From assembly GCA_018881555.1 (NCBI GenBank), contig JACAXG010000080.1, positions 1,143,314 to 1,207,313 on the forward strand: a stretch of DNA of 64,000 nt, given 5' to 3'. The DNA is from Amblyornis subalaris (taxonomy: Eukaryota; Chordata; Aves; Passeriformes; Ptilonorhynchidae). Below the pieces are notes generated by a model, which was not told the DNA's origin, searched no databases, and saw only the letters and a program-made list of their open reading frames with translations. Positions 58,201 through 64,000 of the stretch are shown here, piece by piece. Position 1 is the first letter of the stretch; each line of letters starts with the position of its first letter. The translations under genes and the position numbers were made by a program.

Positions 58201-61200
58201 ACATGTGCAGGAAACTTTCTGAGAGGAAAGGCCTGAGATAGGATGAAACTTCTTTCTNTATTAGACTTCAACATTCAAGAGATGAGTTACTATGAGGAGA
58301 CCTTAAGAAAGTGACATTGAAAAGACAACTCAATTTGCTTGAAAATATATTGACAACATGAAACAGGAAAGAGCAAATTCCTAAAATTTTCCTGAAGTGC
58401 TGCAATGTCAACCTCCTGGAACAGGGATGGTTGGTGGACAAGGTGACATGGAAGTCAGATAAACTGAGGAAGGGCCTCAAACAGATCCTCCAGAGAAGAG
58501 CCAATTTAGTTTTCCAGGTCAGTGCACGAAGCTCTCAGCAGCCTTCATTACGTAACCTGTGTGAGAGATCCTGTCACCTCCTGGGTGTGAGCCAGGGTGG
58601 AGACCTGCAGTGTAGGGATCTTCACTGGCAGCAGCAGGAAGACATTGACCTAGTAGGTATTTCCCCTACTCATCAAAAAGGAACAGGCATGGAGAAGCCA
58701 CAGGGAGCACCACGCCACCAGATAGCCTTCTGTCTAGTTAGAGTGTCTCACCTTCTATTTTTAACTGTCTCATGGAAGCATTTAGGAAAAGCAGTATAAA
58801 AGAGAAAGAATGTAAATATTATGGTTTCAAGGATATCAGCCCCAGTCCAAGTGCAAAAACCTGCCTTTCTGTGAAAGCTTTGAGGGGCTTCTAGTTCAAA
58901 GGATTCCAGAACTGTGGAGAGGCAACTATGCACATTACTTTCTTCTCTATCAGTTACCCCTTATTGATGGCAGCCAAGTTAAAACAAGGAAGAATATCCC
59001 TCTTAAGCAGTTCTGAGAGGACAGAAACACTGGCATGGGAAAGAGCAGTTACAAGGTGGTAAATACTTTTTGAAATGACAGGATAATTTTTCTGCTGAGG
59101 CTGGAAGTGTCAATGTTGAACTTTTGCTCGTGCCTCAGACCTCCTGAAGAAATCTGCTATTTCAGTGCATGGCAAAATACTCAGGAAAACTCCCTACAGT
59201 TTCAAGGCTTTGTTTTAGGAGGGCTTTTTTGCTCCACATAAATGTAGTGATCTTATTCTGGTTTTCTCTTTCAGGATTAGAGGACTGCTGGCAGATATTT
59301 TAGGATTAAAATGTGGGTTAGACTTAGCTTTTTGTTTTGTTTTTTTGCAGAGTTTGATATGAGTGGGAATATCTGTGAGCTGGAAAATATATCCACAATA
59401 CCCCTGGAAACTGCATGTTTTTATTTAAACCCAAACCTGCTGTGTTTAGTGTCAGAGCTAAAAAGGGAACCTGGTATGAACAGAAACTGACGCAGAAAAC
59501 TACAATTTGGCTTCCCCAAATCAGTGAATGGCAAAATCAAGTGAGTGTAAAAAGTGAATGCTTAAAATGTTTTGGGTTTAATCCCACATTTTATGGTTAA
59601 AGACTCATTTTTAAAAATAGACTGTTTGCTACAATAGCATCTTATGTATCCACAGACTGGAGAGCAGCCTGCACAAACTCTGGCCAATTAATTCTTTGCT
59701 AAATTAGCATAAGGACACGTACAAAGATTTTNTTACTTTTCTGATTTATTTCTCATATCTCTATTCACATAAGGCCTCTGTGTTGACAACATGAAAATGC
59801 TTTCTAATTTGTAATTAGTGCATAGCAGCAAGAGGAAGGGTTGGCATGAATAGCTCTTAACAAGTAAGGTATGTGATTCTTTTTTATCTGTCAGCCAGGG
59901 CTTTGTCAGAGCAGAGGAGCCGAGATTGGTTAATTCTCAGACAGGCTGCTGAAGTTCCAGTCTGGTTTTCTAATTTAGAAATGCTACTGGATGACATAAA
60001 TGGTAGGAATAATTGTAAATTCTATGTGAAAAAATAAAATGGGAGTAGTGGAGACTGTAGAAAAAACTCTAAAGTAGTCCTTTAAAAGTTAGAAACAGCT
60101 TCAAAAATTGTTATACTCCCAGTTTGAATGTTTTGCTTATATTTCAAGTGAATATTTTTCTCACTGATGTGCTGTTTAAACTCACATTATGATATTTATT
60201 TGCAATCTAGTTCAAATCAAGGAAATGAAAAACACTGAAGGGTAATTAGTGAGCTATCTTTGAAAAAATACAGTACTGAGAGACTGGACAAAGCCAGCAA
60301 GAAAAAATTAATTCTTAATTTGCAGTTTGGGATTTTTAGTTATTGTTGAGNGGTTTTGGGATTGAAGTTTGTAAGAAAACTAAGCCGAGTCTGTACTCCT
60401 CTCTGAGTGCTCTAGATACTGTCATTCCTTCCTCTAGCCATTCCCTCTTTCAGCATCTGCCACTTTCTCTTTCCTCTCCTCCCCAAACCAATACACAAAA
60501 GACAGTATTTAAAAAGCATAAATTTGACAGGCTGACCAGGTGCTGTCCTGTGACCACGTTGTGGCATCTGCTGGGTGTCTCCATGTGCCTGTGCTTTTAT
60601 TGCACAGAGCTGCAGAGGCCCCCGTGCACGGCTGGCACCGGCAGCTTCCCCCGAGGAGGATTGTCCAGCTTCCCAAAGGAACAGTGTCCCCCTTTTGTTC
60701 TGCAGGAACATGAAATGNATACCTGACTGGGGCAGTGGAGTGGGCTGCTCTGTTCAGTCACTTTAGCCCCCTTCCATCCTGATGGACTGCTAAAAGCACA
60801 GATATTTGATCTGCAGCAAAAGAGTGTTTGGTCTTTTCAGAGCCCTTCTCATCTCTGGGAAGTCTGCAAGGGAAAAAAGTTGAGGATGAGGGCAGATAAT
60901 GGCAATACAGGTTTGGGGAAAATATTGGTCCTATCATGTTTCTTTTGGTTGTTTTTTTTTCCTCGTCTTGTCTTGCCTTTTCTTGTCTGGTCTTATTTTT
61001 TCTATTATTTTTTCCACTGTGCAGTTTGAATGGAGAGGAACATAGAAGACCTAACAGGAAATCTGCAGCCAAAATGTCCTGCCGTTTCAGCACAGACTCT
61101 TACGAGATGGTTCCCTTCCCTCATCCCTAAAAGTAAAGGTAATCTTAGTTTATCTTGCTTCTTGACTAACCTGTCACAGAAAGCAATATTTCAAAAGTAC

Positions 61201-64000
61201 CAGCTTTATTTGAAAACCATCAAGTCTTGCAACGGATTACCTTGGAAGAGGGCCTAATTGGGCTAGAGATGGTGGGGGACTCTGAGCAGTCTCAACTGGT
61301 GAAAGGAAAAGATTGGTGGGGAAGGAAAAGCCTCCTGTGCCTACTAAAATGCAATGTACCTAGGACTGGTCCTGTGTAAACTATCAGAGCTCCCAAGTCC
61401 TGGCTTTTTATACTGTACTTGAAGTGAGACCAAAGGATGGAAAACTGGTTGTCTGAGCTATTTTGAGGTTTTTATTATGTTCAGGGATTAATTTGGATGA
61501 CAACAATGGTGTTTTCACTGCAACAAGTAGAATTAAATAAGCAGTCTGGCAGAAGATCTGAGAAGCAGAAGGTGAAAATAAATAAAACGGGGCAGTGAAG
61601 AATGCAGAAAGAAACAGAAAGTGTTCAAAGGCATGTAAACTCGATGAAGGCTGANGCCAAATTCATATGCAAATATCTAAGGTCCAAGTCCCTTCCCTCC
61701 TTTTCTCCTTGCCCTGACCAGGTGCCTATACAGCCCCTTGCCCCCTCTTGTGTTTACTCTCACGACAGAGTGTAAGCAATGGAACAGAGGAAAAAGGAGG
61801 CAGATGTGACTACGTGGGAAGTTGCTTTGCCACTCAGATGTGTATGGGAACCACATCTTTTTCTGTACTTTGTGGGAGTGGGATTTATTCTTTCAGCATT
61901 TTGAGAAAGACTTATGATTCCACCTGGATTTATGCACAATAGCTTTTCTGTCTGTACTCTTTATCTTTCCTTGAGAGCTTTCTGACTAAGTTATTTTCCT
62001 CCTGGGATGTATAAAGTATACTCTCACCTACACTGGGATAAAAGACTCTTGAATATAAAGGCCTCTGCTGAAGGCCTTCTGCAAGTATTGTCCATTCCCA
62101 TCTAATTTCACCTGGAGCTCATCTGCAGGGCCTTACTCAGCTTGGGCCATGTGNTAGGGCATTATAAACTCAAAATGGTGTAGCTGTGTGCTATGATACT
62201 TGCTCTAGGAAGTTCACACCGAGGCTCTAAATTAGCAAGCCATTTAGGCTTTTTAATTGTAATGGTTTTTAAGTCATCTCACTCCAGGCAGTGGTACAGT
62301 GAAAGCTGAAATCATGCTGGAGTGCTTNGCTGGCTCACAGCCCAAGCTGGCTCTCAGTGTGTTATATGCAGCCTTTCCTGGGATGGTGGTGAATTAGAAT
62401 TGTGTTAAAGTATTTCTAGCAAGATGACAAATCACCTCGCATCTAAAGGTTTTATTGCTTTTTCCGCTTTCTATGAACTCGAAAACGAGGCCATTTCTAT
62501 GAAAAATGGCACTTGAGAATATGAAATTTCCAGAAGAACTGGGGATCACTTTTCCAACAGAAGCTGAATGNATGGTGAACAATCCCTTTTGTAAAGAGAA
62601 CATTGTTATCTCAGGAAATGGTGGTCACACAATTGTGTCAAGCTTTGGACCTGCAAAATTAAGGAAATGCTGGGAGCTACATCTGGTTCTAAATTANATT
62701 TACCTTCCAGCCCCCATCCTACACTGAGGTCTGCCCGGGGCTGGTGTGAGAGGGCTTCAGAGAAGCCTGTGAACATGCCATGTCTGTGTCCCCTTGCTGC
62801 TGGGGGCCTGTGTACACTGAGGGGATCGATGTGAATGTTCTCAGTGCCTGCTAATGGTTGTCTTCACAATTTCCCAGTAGAGAGCTGCTCGGTGAGGCCA
62901 TCCAACATCCTGCTCCTGAAGAAGAGATTGCTGTTTATGAAACAGAAAGTCAGTCATGGCCACCAGTTAAACAGCATCTGAGAATTTCTGCTCTTCTTTG
63001 TGTGTTTCTCCAGACACATTTGTGCTCTAGCAGGTACCCCAAAGAGCCAGACTCTCCTGTAGTCTGTAGTTGCAGAGTGAGTAATTCGAAACCGTGTAAT
63101 TTATTTAACGCCATTTCACTACTTAGCTTGCAGAATCTCTGGGAGAAATATTCCAGGTCCCTTGACCTTATTTTTTTCAGATCTGTTTTGAACAGCACGT
63201 CTGGAACATGTGTTTCATGTGTTATATTTCCTCTGTGGATTCATCTTTGACATTCAATGTGTGAACTTTTCTTATAATTAGTTCTGATCAGTAGAGCTAG
63301 TTCAAGTACCACTGTAGATAGTTTAACTCGGATTTCTTGTTGGCAGTCACAAAACACTTACAGGATGCAGTGCTGTAGTTGAGCAGGAGTGGAATTCTGC
63401 CCCTAACTCACTTTGNACTGAAGTCAGAGGATACTCGGGCACAGTTTTGTATGCCCACAGCAGGATTGCAAAGTCAGTGGTCGAGTATTTAGCAAATGTG
63501 TTCAACGCACAAATTTACACAGGTCCCTGGGTTTGCACATTAGTTAGATACACCTACCTCTCAGCTGGATGAGGTTTTATTCCATAATTTCATAAGCACT
63601 TGCTTTATGAACATCTCTAAATTTGCAGTAGGCTTACTTTCAATACCTTTACCAGNTGGGTTTGGTTGTTTCAAATGGCACCTGAAGAGGAAAACAAAAG
63701 GAGCGTGTCAGTGGTTAGAGCAGACTCATTGAATATTGAAATATTCCTTTTTTTCCCTTTAATTGCTTGGGGTTTTGAGTAGATTTTAGGGAGGGATGTG
63801 TTAATTAGTCATGGGAAAAAAATCCAAAGTAGCAACAGCCTAAAACCCAGACTGCTCCGGAAACGGTGTGAAATTTTTTCTTTACCTTTGATTGTATATC
63901 TTGCCTGCACGATTTTTGCCAACAATTGCAGAAGTCTTGCCTTTCAGGAAGGAGAGGAGGCCACCGGAGAAATGTTGACTGTTTTATTCACGATTATCTT
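46263..64000. other. Gene-free sequence to end of window
   Basis: Nearly 18 kb with no recognisable coding exon, RNA gene or promoter. It is mostly AT-rich unique-looking DNA with scattered single Ns. Items seen are a 17-base direct repeat at 53144 and 53168, a GC-richer patch at 54290-54600, and a T-rich tract with TCTTG repeats at 60935-61015. Exons of a distant gene could be missed if short and divergent. Confidence 0.6.
60940..61018 (+). repeat. T-rich low-complexity tract with TCTTG units
   Basis: Runs of T are joined to tcgtcttgtcttgcc and tttcttgtctggtctta, an imperfect TCTTG/TCTTGCC simple repeat. It has no coding meaning. Confidence 0.8.

Noticed and set aside
58380..58800. Possible LTR or retrogene fragment
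   Set aside because: The 122-codon frame and GC-richer stretch looked repeat-like, but I could not match any element family or see paired LTR ends.

Overview
This is vertebrate nuclear DNA, and almost certainly a bird's. The repeats are CR1 LINE fragments of avian type, the genes have canonical GT-AG introns, and two recognisable genes lie tail to tail. They are the last five coding exons and the 3' UTR of ATRX on the + strand (5887 to about 12225) and a complete three-exon FGF16 on the - strand (coding 28412 down to 17815). ATRX and FGF16 are convergent neighbours on the human X. In birds the block is autosomal, on chromosome 4 of chicken or 4A of passerines; that placement is general knowledge and is not visible here. 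The bases are dotted with isolated single Ns.

Layout: 1-5886 is ATRX intron. 5887-9628 holds five ATRX coding exons (258 residues), all joined in phase 0. 9629 to about 12225 is the ATRX 3' UTR. About 12226-17045 is the convergent intergenic gap. 17046-28545 is FGF16, read leftwards: 3' UTR with an AU-rich element, exon 3, intron 2 (with CR1 tails and a GGGAT microsatellite), exon 2, intron 1, exon 1, a short 5' UTR and a TATA box. About 28080-29530 is a CpG island around FGF16 exon 1 and its promoter. 29700-30895 is a pyrimidine-rich nested minisatellite. 31000-64000 is a gene-free flank upstream of FGF16, with an old CR1/L3-type copy (35045-36360), a MIR-like SINE (38755-38900), a younger CR1 piece (45945-46262) and otherwise unassigned AT-rich sequence.

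The two genes are not functionally linked as far as is known. ATRX is a SNF2-family chromatin remodeller acting in the nucleus. FGF16 is a secreted FGF9-subfamily growth factor. Their convergent arrangement is inherited synteny, with only about 4.8 kb between the two poly(A) sites.

I found no novel multi-gene system. The most distinctive unexplained structure is the nested minisatellite just upstream of the FGF16 CpG island. Most open frames in the window are short chance frames in non-coding DNA, or frames kept open by GC-rich or repetitive sequence, and they are not called as genes.
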